Numbered from the stretch's first letter, positions 25,918 to 35,681 are shown. The stretch: 64,000 bases of DNA from Chitinophagales bacterium (GCA_023957235.1 JAMLHI010000001.1:434001-498000); one strand, 5' to 3'. Numbers and translations: made by a program. Notes: generated by a model from the sequence alone, not told the origin.

Positions 25918-28533
25918 ATGGATCATCGTATGAAATATTATTTGTGTTTTTTTTGTTTTGTGATTTCATGCTTATTTACTGAGTCATTACGAGCACAGAA
26001 AAGCACATCCTCTATACTGCACCAAGAGATTTTATTTTCTCCTGAAGATTATAGAAATGTACAGATTAGCCCAGATGGGAGATGGATATCTTTTCTCAAG
26101 AATGTCCAAAATAAAGATGTATTGTATTTCTCGCCGACTGACATAGAATCATTATCTCCCAACCTTGTGAGTGAAGCAGATCAATCAGTCTCTACTTATC
26201 AATGGTCGGCAGATAGTAAAACAATTTTATTTGTAGTCAAAGACCAGATGATGCAGAAAGATATTTTGTATTATAGGAGTATTGACAACCCGCTATATAA
26301 AGATAAAAATGTTCGACTTTTTGAAACAACTTCCATTCAAAAAATAGATGTTGGGAAAGAAAATCCAGGTAAAGTTTTTGTTCAGACAAGTGGAAGAAGT
26401 CCATTTTCCAACTCCTCTCCACTCTATCAGTTGACATTATTTGATAATAGAGTTCATGAGATTGAAATTCATGTTCCTAATTCAGTCCAATATATTTTCA
26501 ATTCCAAAGATGAAATTCAATATTATATTACACAAGGGCATAAAGGAGAAAGAATGATTGTTTCTAGCTCTCCTCAATACGCCTTAGACACACTGTTTGA
26601 AGTTCCCTTTTATGGACTTATAGAACAGTTTCATTGGAATAAGGAGAGTAATAAATTTTATTTTCTAGCTGATATAAGCCCTCAAAATCTTTCTACTCAT
26701 ATTTATGAAATTGATTCATTAGGGGAAGTCAGGCAGCTTGAATTGAAGTCAACAGATAAAAATTTGAAATTCAATAATATATTGATAGATGATGCTCGTC
26801 AGGAAATTGTTGCATATCAATATCAGCATATTTCACCTCATACTCAATGGCTGTCTTCCTATTGGAAAGGCATCAATGATTCTTTACAAAAGCAATTTCC
26901 AAATAAATCTATCCAAATATTAAATCTGAATTCAACACATCCAAAAATCTATTTTTGGGTATCTTCAGATGTTTCTTCACCTGAATTATTCCAATATGTT
27001 CTAAGTACAAATCAATCTAAATTGATTTTAATTGCTAACTCTTCCATAAATAAGATTCAGCGCCTATTATCTACTTCAAAAGAAATCTCTTATACAAGTA
27101 TAGACGGCACAAATATTTATGGAACACTGACATATCCATCTCAACAGAAAGCTAAAAACCTTCCATTAGTTATTTGGGTTCAAAATCAAGAACAAAAATC
27201 TAATTCTATTAAGAGCTATGAGCCAGATATTCAATTTTTAGCCAGTAGAGGTTACGCTGTCCTTCAAATTTATTGTCGCAAAATATTCCCTGAACAAAAA
27301 AATATTTATTCTTCAACATTAGAAGATATACAGGCTGGAGTGCAGTTCATGATTCAAACCAAGACCATATCTCCTGAAAGGATTGCAATCATGGGAAAAG
27401 GATTAGGTGGATATTTTGCAACTGCGGCAGTGACTTATTTGCCTCATCTGTTCAAAGCGGGAGTCAATCTTTTGGGTACAAACGACCTCTTTTATTCCTA
27501 TTATTCAGTTCCAGACCAATGGGAAGAGAAAAAAAGGAATATACAATATCTATATGGCCACGGTGTGACCGACAGTATATTATTAAAATATAGCCCTTCT
27601 CAATTTACTGAAAACATTCAGACCCCTTTATTTATTGCTCAGGATTCAAGTCATCAGGACGTGTCTTTGCAAGAAATTAAAAAGATGGTGATTCAACTAT
27701 TCGATAGAAAAATTCCTGTAGAATATCTTTTGACACAAAAAGAGAATTTTCAAACACAAAAAAACCAACGTATTCTTTATTCTGCAATTGAGCAATTTTT
27801 AATGAAAAATATAGGAGGGAAGGCCATAGAAATTTCTGAAAGTGATAAATCTGCTATTCAGCACCTCAGTATTCAACCTGAAGTCTTAAAAAGTTCACTT
27901 TGGACAATACAAGAGGCAGACACTTTCCCTACTCTTCGACCTAAGTTTAGAGCTTCTGATCTATTTTTCCAAGTGACCTATGAATATCAAGGAGAAAAAA
28001 GGGTGGTGGATTTACAAAGGTTGATTTATAAAAGTAATAACAGATGGGTTGTTTGGGATAATTTTAAAGATAATTTGAATAAAAGGGAAGAACAAGTGTT
28101 TTATATACCTGATGGACAAGTAATGTATGTCGAAACCAATTCATCGGAAGAGAAATTACAGACTACTTTTGGGAAAGACTCTATTTATTTCAATGATTTT
28201 CTATCTGTATATCAGAAAGTCACCCCTCAAAATTATCTAGCTCAGGTGGCAGGATTAGATATGATTATTGGGGGTTTAGCTCTGGAAAAGTATTATCATA
28301 GCTATCTTATGTTATTTCAGCCCTATTCCAAATCATTTCAACTTGTTGACATCAGTGTGGTGACAGAAGAAGAGTATAATCATAGAGAACATTTTGTTGT
28401 TAAAATTACCAATACTGCAAATACAGATGACTATACTTTGTTGTGGATCAATAAAGAAAGTCGTCAAATGAGTAAATCTATTCAACAGATTTCTGATAAA
28501 GGAAATTTAAGGATAACCATTGAGAAGAAATAG
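25918..28533 (+). CDS. S9 prolyl-oligopeptidase-like protein, predicted catalytically dead, with C-terminal extension
   Basis: 871 residues. A signal peptide ends near LRAQ (about 26; ATG 25930 is an alternative start). Residues 30-370 form a WD-like propeller (NVQISPDGRWISFLKN; YQWSADSKTILFV) and 375-640 the alpha/beta hydrolase domain of peptidase family S9. The catalytic residues appear lost: the nucleophile elbow reads G-K-G495-L-G instead of G-x-S-x-G, the usual HGxxD motif reads Q-D-S-S-H579, and the late His is absent (TQKENFQTQKN). About 220 further residues form a beta-rich extension (FFQVTYEYQGEKRVVDLQR ... YTLLWINKESRQ) that I cannot name; it has an outer-membrane lipoprotein-carrier feel but no proof. 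Frame is intact, so this looks like a maintained pseudoenzyme, perhaps a binding protein. Confidence 0.78.
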   Translation: MDHRMKYYLCFFCFVISCLFTESLRAQKSTSSILHQEILFSPEDYRNVQISPDGRWISFLKNVQNKDVLYFSPTDIESLSPNLVSEADQSVSTYQWSADSKTILFVVKDQMMQKDILYYRSIDNPLYKDKNVRLFETTSIQKIDVGKENPGKVFVQTSGRSPFSNSSPLYQLTLFDNRVHEIEIHVPNSVQYIFNSKDEIQYYITQGHKGERMIVSSSPQYALDTLFEVPFYGLIEQFHWNKESNKFYFLADISPQNLSTHIYEIDSLGEVRQLELKSTDKNLKFNNILIDDARQEIVAYQYQHISPHTQWLSSYWKGINDSLQKQFPNKSIQILNLNSTHPKIYFWVSSDVSSPELFQYVLSTNQSKLILIANSSINKIQRLLSTSKEISYTSIDGTNIYGTLTYPSQQKAKNLPLVIWVQNQEQKSNSIKSYEPDIQFLASRGYAVLQIYCRKIFPEQKNIYSSTLEDIQAGVQFMIQTKTISPERIAIMGKGLGGYFATAAVTYLPHLFKAGVNLLGTNDLFYSYYSVPDQWEEKKRNIQYLYGHGVTDSILLKYSPSQFTENIQTPLFIAQDSSHQDVSLQEIKKMVIQLFDRKIPVEYLLTQKENFQTQKNQRILYSAIEQFLMKNIGGKAIEISESDKSAIQHLSIQPEVLKSSLWTIQEADTFPTLRPKFRASDLFFQVTYEYQGEKRVVDLQRLIYKSNNRWVVWDNFKDNLNKREEQVFYIPDGQVMYVETNSSEEKLQTTFGKDSIYFNDFLSVYQKVTPQNYLAQVAGLDMIIGGLALEKYYHSYLMLFQPYSKSFQLVDISVVTEEEYNHREHFVVKITNTANTDDYTLLWINKESRQMSKSIQQISDKGNLRITIEKK

Positions 28534-28590
28534 CCTATACCTTAATAAATGTGCGTTTATAGTGAAGTTTGAGATGCAGCTAAATAAAAA

Positions 28591-28615
28591 AGTCGATTGT
28601 CCAAAACAACCGACT
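28591..28615 (-). terminator. Rho-independent terminator of the PorT-like gene
   Basis: AGTCGATTGT (28591-28600) pairs with ACAACCGACT (28606-28615) with one mismatch and a 5-nt loop; on the minus strand a run of five T follows. It lies between convergent genes and may serve both. Confidence 0.75.
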
Positions 28616-28641
28616 TCTCTATTATATAGTAAATTTATTTT

Positions 28642-29367
28642 CTAGAACATTACTGCTATTCTTAATCCAAGGCCTCTGGCAACAATTCTGTCATTGTCTT
28701 CATCTTTGATAACATTAGTAAACCCATTTCTGAAATACAATCCACCAATGATTGAAGTATTATCTGAAACTCTAAATTCAGTACCAGCTTCAAAATGTAG
28801 AGATAAGTGATAAGGATTTACCTTTTTAATATTACTAGGAAAGAAAGCAAGATCTTTGATTTTAATATTGCTCTCTGAAATGCTGATGTTGTATTCTTGA
28901 TTGCCCTCCATTCTTGCTTCCTTATAGACTTGATTGAATTCATACTTGCCTCTAGAACGAATTCTGAATCCATTTACAATGCCCAAAACGCCATAAAAAG
29001 TTAGATTGTTAGAAGTTTCATTAGAACGCAATTTTAAGCCAACCGGAATTTCCAGATATTGGTTTTTAGTGGTTAATTTTGAAAAAGAACCTTCTTCTTT
29101 AGTCAAGGGGGTAGCTTCTATTTTCCCACCATTCATATCTATGGTCAATCCAGAAGTAATGGCATATCGCTCATTGTTATCCAAAATAAAATCTACAACT
29201 GCTCCATAATTGAATGTGAATCTTGCCCCTTTGGTATTTTGTACTTTGCTGTCTCCAGAATAAAAAGAAACGCCTGGAGAAGTAGTGAATCCAAATCTAA
29301 CATTTCCTTGAGCAAACAAAGAAAAACTTAAGAATAGTAAACAAATAATTAAAATTGATTTTTTCAT
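28642..29367 (-). CDS. PorT-like outer-membrane beta-barrel protein
   Basis: 241 residues with a signal peptide ending LFAQ (20). The body is a series of amphipathic beta strands (FGFTTSPGVSFYSGD, TFNYGAVVDFILD, YLEIPVGLKLRS, LHFEAGTEFRVS, GLGLRIAVMF) ending in phenylalanine, matching the outer-membrane barrel family that includes PorT. Many such proteins have no assigned role, and adjacency to gldB only hints at type IX secretion. It is divergent from gldB with the two starts 27 bp apart. Confidence 0.75.
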   Translation of the reverse strand: MKKSILIICLLFLSFSLFAQGNVRFGFTTSPGVSFYSGDSKVQNTKGARFTFNYGAVVDFILDNNERYAITSGLTIDMNGGKIEATPLTKEEGSFSKLTTKNQYLEIPVGLKLRSNETSNNLTFYGVLGIVNGFRIRSRGKYEFNQVYKEARMEGNQEYNISISESNIKIKDLAFFPSNIKKVNPYHLSLHFEAGTEFRVSDNTSIIGGLYFRNGFTNVIKDEDNDRIVARGLGLRIAVMF

Positions 29368-29378
29368 GTTATGCCTTT

Positions 29379-29386
29379 TATCTTTG
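29379..29386 (+). promoter_or_regulatory. -7 promoter element TAtcTTTG for gldB
   Basis: Exact TAnnTTTG match. It falls inside the 5' part of the longest frame (ATG 29371), so that start cannot be used by this transcript; ATG 29395, 8 nt later, is the start. Confidence 0.65.
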
Positions 29387-29394
29387 TAGTTAAT

Positions 29395-30405
29395 ATGATA
29401 CGCAAATATCTAAAATTTTTGGTAATACTATTAGGTGTAGTTCTTTTTACTGAGCAATGTAATTCATTTGATGAACAAAAACAAAAATTTCCTCCAACAA
29501 TTAGACTAGAACAAGAGTTGTATCAAATTCCCAAAGATAAGACCGCTCAAGGTATAGAACAGTTGAAAGAAAAATATCCTGTCTTGATGAAATTTTATCT
29601 TCAGGCAGTTTTAGAGATAGTAGATACAAGTCAATCTCAGGAATATACTATGAAAATGATGGACGATTTTATTCATCATCCGCAAATGGTTTCTCTGAAT
29701 GATACTGTCCAACTTCTGATGAAAAACTTTAGTGTCTATGAAAAGGAACTACATCAAATGCTGAGTAATTATCATCGCTATTTTCCGCAGAAGCCTATTC
29801 CTCAATTAGTAACATACACTTCACAATTTGGTCCCAAAAGTTTCTATTACGAACCTTTTCTAGGAGTAGGTTTAGATCTTTATTTAGGGAGTGATTTTAT
29901 TTATTATCCTTCAGTCGGCATTCCAAATTTTATCATCAAACGACTAGATTCTAAATATTTGGTTACAGATGCAGCATTTAATCTTATCCAAGATATGAAG
30001 GAAGAGCCTCTAAAAAGAGGGGCAAAATTGTTGGACATGATGGTTTACTATGGCAAAATATATTATATAGCCAATGAACTTTTGCCTAAAAGAGAAGTGA
30101 GAGATTTTTTTTATTATTCTCCAGAAGACTGGAAATGGTGTGAAGATAATGAGAAAGAAATATGGTCATTTTTTATAGACGGCTCATGGTTGTATAATAG
30201 TCTATATGTCAATTATTCCAAATTTATTAATGATGGCCCCACAACTATGGGAATGCCTCAAGGTGCTCCTGATAGAGTGGGAAGATGGGTGGGCTATCAA
30301 ATTGTCAAGAGATATATGGATAAATATCCTAACACTACACTAGAAGAATTAATGAAAATTGATTCAGGACAAGCGTTTTTAACTGCTTCTAAATACAAGC
30401 CCTGA
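29395..30405 (+). CDS. gldB: Gliding motility lipoprotein GldB
   Basis: 336 residues. After a short signal core comes FTEQC (C22), an atypical lipobox. The conserved GldB pieces are present: KEKYPVLMKFYLQAVL near 52, HRYFPQKPIPQLVTYTSQFG near 130, LDLYLGSDFIYYP near 160 and the C-terminal GAPDRVGRWVGYQIV near 300. GldB is required for gliding in Flavobacterium and is linked to the T9SS-dependent motility machinery; its exact function is unknown. A longer start at 29371 contains the promoter element and is rejected. hflX follows after 50 bp with its own -7-like element. Confidence 0.92.
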   Translation: MIRKYLKFLVILLGVVLFTEQCNSFDEQKQKFPPTIRLEQELYQIPKDKTAQGIEQLKEKYPVLMKFYLQAVLEIVDTSQSQEYTMKMMDDFIHHPQMVSLNDTVQLLMKNFSVYEKELHQMLSNYHRYFPQKPIPQLVTYTSQFGPKSFYYEPFLGVGLDLYLGSDFIYYPSVGIPNFIIKRLDSKYLVTDAAFNLIQDMKEEPLKRGAKLLDMMVYYGKIYYIANELLPKREVRDFFYYSPEDWKWCEDNEKEIWSFFIDGSWLYNSLYVNYSKFINDGPTTMGMPQGAPDRVGRWVGYQIVKRYMDKYPNTTLEELMKIDSGQAFLTASKYKP

Positions 30406-30455
30406 TTTGAAAAAGAAATAACTGACGATATCTTAATTCTTTTTATTTTTAGCCT

Positions 30456-31637
30456 ATGTTTGAAACCAACCCTGAATATGAAGAAAGAGTGATTCTTGTC
30501 GCTGTTATACAAGACAAGGAGACGGTGTCAAGGGTAGATGAATACTTAGATGAATTACAATTCCTTGTTGAGACTGCTGGTGCTAAAACGTTTAAACGCT
30601 TTACACAAAGACTAGACCATCCAGATACCAAGACATTTGTAGGAAGAGGAAAATTAGATGAAATCAAATCATATATTGAGTTTGCTGAAATCAATCTTGT
30701 AGTTTTCGATGATGAATTAACACCTACTCAGATCCGAAATTTAGAAGAAGAGCTGAAATGTAAAATTTTGGATAGGACAGCTTTAATTTTAGATATTTTT
30801 GCACAAAGAGCTAAAACGGCTCAAGCTAAAGCTCAAGTAGATTTGGCTCAGATGCAATATCTTCTGCCTAGATTGAAAGGCCTTTGGACGCATCTTGAAA
30901 GGCAAAAGGGAGGAATCGGAATGCGTGGTCCCGGAGAAAAAGAAATAGAAACTGACAGACGGGTAGCTAAAGATAGAATCGCATTACTTAAAAAAGAATT
31001 GGAGATTTTAGATAAACAAGATCAGACAAGACGCAAAAATAGAGGGGAGCTTATCAGAGTAGCGCTTGTTGGATATACCAATGTGGGAAAATCTACAATC
31101 ATGAACCTGTTGAGTAAATCTGAAGTTTTAGCAGAAAACAAACTTTTTGCTACTTTAGATACTACCGTGAGAAAGGTTGTCATAGACAATGTTCCTTTTC
31201 TTCTTTCAGACACAGTAGGATTTATCAGAAAGTTACCACATCACCTGGTGGAGAGTTTCAAATCTACATTAGTCGAAACTAAAGAATCTGATATTATTCT
31301 TCATGTTGTGGATGCTTCCCATGTTCAATTTCAAGAACAGATAGCAGTCGTACAACAAACACTCATTGAATTGTCAGTTGTCAATGTTCCTGTTTTAATG
31401 GTTTTTAATAAGATGGATTCATACAGACATCTTCATTTTGATCCTTATCTTCCTCAGTCTGTAAAAGATAATTTGGAAGAAGAATTTAAGAAGAGTATGC
31501 GAAATCAGTTTCAGTGTCCTTGTGTATTCATCTCTGCTACTGAAAAAGAAGCACTCGATGAGTTTAGAAATACGCTAGTATTATTAGTTCAAGATGGATA
31601 TCATAAAAGATATCCCTATAAGACACATTTTTATTAA
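30456..31637 (+). CDS. hflX: GTPase HflX
   Basis: 393 residues. N-terminal HflX domain with GAKTFKRFTQRLDHPDTKTFVGRGKLDEI (about 38-66, quoted in parts), the linker MRGPGEKEIETDRR near 165, and the GTPase domain with G1 GYTNVGKST near 207, G3 DTVGFIRKLP near 253 and G4 NKMD near 322. HflX binds the 50S subunit and rescues or splits stalled or heat-damaged ribosomes. TATTTTTA (30444-30451), a near -7 element, ends 4 nt before the ATG. Its last 4 bp overlap the convergent ppx gene. Confidence 0.95.
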   Translation: MFETNPEYEERVILVAVIQDKETVSRVDEYLDELQFLVETAGAKTFKRFTQRLDHPDTKTFVGRGKLDEIKSYIEFAEINLVVFDDELTPTQIRNLEEELKCKILDRTALILDIFAQRAKTAQAKAQVDLAQMQYLLPRLKGLWTHLERQKGGIGMRGPGEKEIETDRRVAKDRIALLKKELEILDKQDQTRRKNRGELIRVALVGYTNVGKSTIMNLLSKSEVLAENKLFATLDTTVRKVVIDNVPFLLSDTVGFIRKLPHHLVESFKSTLVETKESDIILHVVDASHVQFQEQIAVVQQTLIELSVVNVPVLMVFNKMDSYRHLHFDPYLPQSVKDNLEEEFKKSMRNQFQCPCVFISATEKEALDEFRNTLVLLVQDGYHKRYPYKTHFY

Positions 31638-32539
31638 GACTTTGTTCTGCTAGGTATATCTGATCTAAGATTTTTGTACAGTATTCTTATCATGCCATCT
31701 GAAAGGCCGATTTTAGGGACTATGATTTTTTGGGCAGCAAGAGCATTTGTTATTCTCAAGATAATTTGAAGAGCTGGAACAATCACTTCTGCACGGTCTG
31801 GCTTAAGTGAGTACTTTAAAATTCGCTCTTCTACACTCAAATCTTTTAAATTGAAATAGGTGTCTTCTATTAGCGAACAGGGCATATCTTGTTTTTTACT
31901 CTTATGAAAATATTTTTGAAGCGTATTGATGTTTCCTCCTGAGCCTACTAGTATCAAAGGGCTATACTGATTTTTAATTTTTTTTATTTTCTTATCCAGT
32001 TCATTAAACTTTTCTGCTGAGTCTTTTGAACCTCTGATTCTTAGCGTTCCAATATCAATGGATTGCCTATCCTTCATCTGCCCATTTGCGACCAGCACTA
32101 GCTCAGTGCTACCTCCCCCTATATCTATAAACAAATAATGATATTCAGGATGAGGTTGCAATTGTTCGATATGATTGGAAAATAATACATCTGCCTCCTC
32201 CTTTCCGGTAATCACTTTGATTTTTATTTCTGTTATTTCCTTTATTTTTTTTATGAGTTCTTGGGCGTTCTCCGCATCTCGCATGGCTGAAGTTGCATAA
32301 GCTAGATATGCTTCTGTCTGATGAACCTTCATTAAATGTTGGAAGGCGATCATTGTGTCAAAAAGATGATTTGCCTTGTCTTCTCCAATTCTCCCATGTG
32401 AAAACACATCTTCTCCTAAACGCAATGGAACTCTATGCAATGCTTCCTTTATAAATATAGGAGTACCTTCAGATTCCATAACATGAACCAATAATAAACG
32501 CACTGCATTGGAGCCGATGTCAATTGCTGCCAGTCTCAT
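31634..32539 (-). CDS. Ppx/GppA exopolyphosphatase family protein
   Basis: 301 residues of the ASKHA fold. Phosphate-1 motif AAIDIGSNAVRLLL (4-17) and phosphate-2 motif LFIDIGGGSTELVL near 127-140 are intact. It is the short form without the C-terminal HD domain of E. coli Ppx, as is common in Bacteroidota. It should hydrolyse inorganic polyphosphate and possibly pppGpp. Its start overlaps the end of ppk1 by 20 bp, so synthesis and breakdown of polyphosphate are encoded in one operon. Confidence 0.92.
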   Translation of the reverse strand: MRLAAIDIGSNAVRLLLVHVMESEGTPIFIKEALHRVPLRLGEDVFSHGRIGEDKANHLFDTMIAFQHLMKVHQTEAYLAYATSAMRDAENAQELIKKIKEITEIKIKVITGKEEADVLFSNHIEQLQPHPEYHYLFIDIGGGSTELVLVANGQMKDRQSIDIGTLRIRGSKDSAEKFNELDKKIKKIKNQYSPLILVGSGGNINTLQKYFHKSKKQDMPCSLIEDTYFNLKDLSVEERILKYSLKPDRAEVIVPALQIILRITNALAAQKIIVPKIGLSDGMIRILYKNLRSDIPSRTKS

Positions 32540-34610
32540 CTGTTTTTAATTTTGATAATTGATATAAGTGAAGAAAATAATCACGGACAGCTTCTTGACT
32601 TCGCAATTTTTTTACATCAGCAGAGGGTTGCCGAAACTTGTTTTTTTGTTCTATATCAAATATTCTTGCCTTGACATTGTCCTGCCATTGGATTTCCATC
32701 AAATCTTTCACTTGTTGCTTGATGTCATTATCTATAATTGGCGTCATCAATTCTACTCGATAATCAATATTTCGCGTCATCAAATCTGTGGAACCCATAA
32801 AGATTTCCTCATCGCCCTGATTGTGAAAAATAAAAATTCGGGAATGCTCTAAAAAGCGGTCAATAATACTGATAGCTTTGATATTTTTACTCCATTGTTC
32901 ATTTCCAGGAATTAAGGAGCAAGCCCCACGAATAATCAGTCGTACCTTAACTCCCGATTTGCTTGCAGCATAAAGTTTTTGAATAACACCTTCATCTACG
33001 ATGCTATTCGCTTTGAAAAAGATTTCAGCTTTTAGACCTGATTTTGCATTTTTAATTTCTCGGTTGATTAGGCTATTTATTTTTTTCCTGCTATTAAAAG
33101 GGGAAACCATTAGAAGAGAGGATTGAGGCAAAAAGTAATTTTTATCTAAGAACTTAAATAAAGATCTCAATTCTTTATTGATATCAGCATTTGCTGTCAG
33201 AAGATGAGCATCGGTATATAGTTTTGCAGTGTCTTCATGGAAATTTCCAGTTCCAATACATGAAATATATTCTTTTTGGTTACCTTCTTTTCTTGTAATC
33301 AGACATACTTTAGAATGAACTTTCAATCCATCTATCCCTATAATTACTTTTGCTCCTTCTTCCTTTAGCTGATTGGCCCAATTGAGATTGGCCGCTTCAT
33401 CAAAACGAGCAGTTAATTCAATAATGACAGTCACTCGTTTGCCATTTTTAAGGGCGGCCATAAGAGATTTAACAATATGGCTATTCTTAGACAGCCTATA
33501 TAAAGACATTCGGATATGCGTCACTTGAGGATCTATAGCTGCTTCTCTCAATAAATCCAAAAAATAATCAAAAGAATGATAAGGATAGTAAAGAAAAATA
33601 TCTTTGGATTTTATTTGTGATATGATACTTCTTTTTCCTTCAAGAGCAGGGTGTGGAACATGTAAATATGCTTCATTCCACATGTCTTTGGTGCCAATTT
33701 GAGGAAATTGCATAAAATCTTTAAAATGATGATACCTGACACCAGGAGTCAAAATACCCTGTTTATTGAAGTTCAATTTTTTCAAAAATATCTGAAGCAT
33801 TTCTTCTGGCATTTCTGCATCATAAACAATCCTGAGTGTGGAGCCTAAATTTCGCTTTTTGAGCCCAGATTCTACTGTCTGTAAGAAACTTTCTGAAACA
33901 TCATGATCTAGGTTTAATTCTGCATCTTTATTGAACTTGATAGTATATGCTTCTATTTCGTCAAAATCATAAATTTTAAAAATATCCTTCAAATTATATC
34001 TGATTACATCGTCCAAAAACATCACAAAAAGCTGATGCTTTTCGGAAGGGAAGACTATAAACCTATTGATTGTTGGAGGAATCTCAAGAAGTGAATAATG
34101 AATATCTTTTTTTGTCTTGCTGTAAAATTTTACTGCCAAATAAATAGAGGCATCTTGTAATACAGGAAACTTTAGGTTCTTATCCAATAGAATAGGAAAT
34201 ATCTCTTTACGTACATGTTGATGAAAATATTTTTCGACAAAATAAGATTGATGCTTTGTCAGATTTTTCTCGTTTAGCATTGAGATATGATTGCGTTTCA
34301 TTTCTTTCAACACCTTAAAATAGGCTAAGTCATATCTTTTTTGCAATGTCAAAACTCTTTTTTCAATCTCTTCCAATAGCTTTTGAGAGTATATCCCCAT
34401 ATCGACTTTTGTATCAGTACTGTAAACAGACATTTTTCTAATAATTGCTACTCTGATACGGAAAAATTCATCCATATTATTTGAAAATATCCCAAGAAAT
34501 TTTAATCTTTCAAGTAGGGGCACAGATGAAGATTCTGCTTCTTGAAGAACACGCTCATTGAATGATAGCCAACTGATATCTCTATGAATTTTTTGATTGC
34601 GTTTTAACAT
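32520..34610 (-). CDS. ppk1: Polyphosphate kinase 1
   Basis: 696 residues from ATG 34610 (a TTG at 34622 adds four residues and is less likely). N-terminal RDISWLSFNERVLQEA block, a central domain with VTHIRMSLYRLSKNSHI, and the two phospholipase-D-like catalytic blocks LKVHSKVCLITRK near 430 (the autophosphorylated His) and GTGNFHEDTAKLYTDAHLLT near 455; a second conserved His lies in FLEHSRIFIF near 583. It reversibly builds polyphosphate from ATP. It overlaps ppx downstream. Confidence 0.95.
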   Translation of the reverse strand: MLKRNQKIHRDISWLSFNERVLQEAESSSVPLLERLKFLGIFSNNMDEFFRIRVAIIRKMSVYSTDTKVDMGIYSQKLLEEIEKRVLTLQKRYDLAYFKVLKEMKRNHISMLNEKNLTKHQSYFVEKYFHQHVRKEIFPILLDKNLKFPVLQDASIYLAVKFYSKTKKDIHYSLLEIPPTINRFIVFPSEKHQLFVMFLDDVIRYNLKDIFKIYDFDEIEAYTIKFNKDAELNLDHDVSESFLQTVESGLKKRNLGSTLRIVYDAEMPEEMLQIFLKKLNFNKQGILTPGVRYHHFKDFMQFPQIGTKDMWNEAYLHVPHPALEGKRSIISQIKSKDIFLYYPYHSFDYFLDLLREAAIDPQVTHIRMSLYRLSKNSHIVKSLMAALKNGKRVTVIIELTARFDEAANLNWANQLKEEGAKVIIGIDGLKVHSKVCLITRKEGNQKEYISCIGTGNFHEDTAKLYTDAHLLTANADINKELRSLFKFLDKNYFLPQSSLLMVSPFNSRKKINSLINREIKNAKSGLKAEIFFKANSIVDEGVIQKLYAASKSGVKVRLIIRGACSLIPGNEQWSKNIKAISIIDRFLEHSRIFIFHNQGDEEIFMGSTDLMTRNIDYRVELMTPIIDNDIKQQVKDLMEIQWQDNVKARIFDIEQKNKFRQPSADVKKLRSQEAVRDYFLHLYQLSKLKTDETGSN

Positions 34611-34715
34611 AGCTATTACCAATTAAAATAAAAACTCATTTCATCTTGAATATAAATAAAATAAGGAGAAAGCACCTTACTTTCTCCTTTTAAGATATGA
34701 TTGAGAGTTAAAAAA

Positions 34716-35681
34716 TTATTTTTTCCTTTCGATAGCTTTATAAGCTGCTGCCACGATATTTTGAGGGGATAAACCATATTTCTCCAATAGCTGGTCAGGT
34801 GTTCCTGATTCACCGAAAGTATCATTTACAGCAACAAATTCTTGAGGGACAGGAATGTTGCTGACTAATACTCTGGCAACACTTTCTCCTAAACCTCCAT
34901 TGTACTGGTGCTCTTCTGCTGTCACGATACAACCTGTTTTGGCTACAGATTTTAATATAGCATCTATGTCCAAAGGTTTGATAGTATGCATATTGATTAG
35001 TTCAACAGAAACTCCATTTGCTTCTAATTGTTTTCCTGCTTCTACTGCTTGCCAAACCATGTGCCCACAAGCGATAATGGTAACATCTGTTCCTTCTGAA
35101 AGAAATTGCGCTTTGCCAATCTGAAATGTTGAATCTTCTGATGGAGTAAAAATAGGCCATACAGGACGACCAAATCTGAGGTAACATGGACCATGCCATT
35201 CTACAACTGCTTTTGTAGCTAATCTAGTCTGATTATAATCCGCAGGAACGACTACTGTCATACCCGGAAGCATTTTCATCATACCGATATCTTCCAAAAC
35301 CTGATGAGTAGCACCATCTTCTCCCAATGTCAAACCTGCGTGCGAACAAGCGATTTTTACATTTTTATCAGAGTAAGCCACTGACTGACGGATTTGGTCA
35401 TACACACGACTTGTACCAAAATTGGCAAAAGTAGTAGGTACTGCAATTTTTCCAGCAATAGCAAGACCTGCTGACACGCCGATCATATTTGCTTCTGCGA
35501 TACCTGCTTGAATAAATCTATCAGGAAATGCTTCAATAAATTTCTCTAATTTCAAAGATCCAATTAAGTCCGCGCAAAGCGTTACAACATTTGGATTAGC
35601 TAAACCAGCTTCATAGATACCTTGACCAAAGCCGGAACGAGTATCTTTTTTATCTGTATAAGTGATATTTTTTAATGACAT
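34716..35681 (-). CDS. Transketolase, C-terminal (pyrimidine-binding) subunit
   Basis: 321 residues forming the pyrimidine-binding and C-terminal domains of a split transketolase. The key Glu that activates thiamine diphosphate is in GIAEANMIGVSAG near 78-90; FANFGTSRVYDQIRQSVAYS and ACSHAGLTLGEDGATHQ follow, and the C-terminal domain has TAEEHQYNGGLGESVA and FGESGTPDQLLEKYGL. It works with the N-terminal subunit encoded at 37074-37916 in the pentose phosphate pathway. In related bacteria the halves are usually neighbours; here 1392 bp with two foreign-looking genes separate them. It has its own promoter at 35708-35715. Confidence 0.94.
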   Translation of the reverse strand: MSLKNITYTDKKDTRSGFGQGIYEAGLANPNVVTLCADLIGSLKLEKFIEAFPDRFIQAGIAEANMIGVSAGLAIAGKIAVPTTFANFGTSRVYDQIRQSVAYSDKNVKIACSHAGLTLGEDGATHQVLEDIGMMKMLPGMTVVVPADYNQTRLATKAVVEWHGPCYLRFGRPVWPIFTPSEDSTFQIGKAQFLSEGTDVTIIACGHMVWQAVEAGKQLEANGVSVELINMHTIKPLDIDAILKSVAKTGCIVTAEEHQYNGGLGESVARVLVSNIPVPQEFVAVNDTFGESGTPDQLLEKYGLSPQNIVAAAYKAIERKK

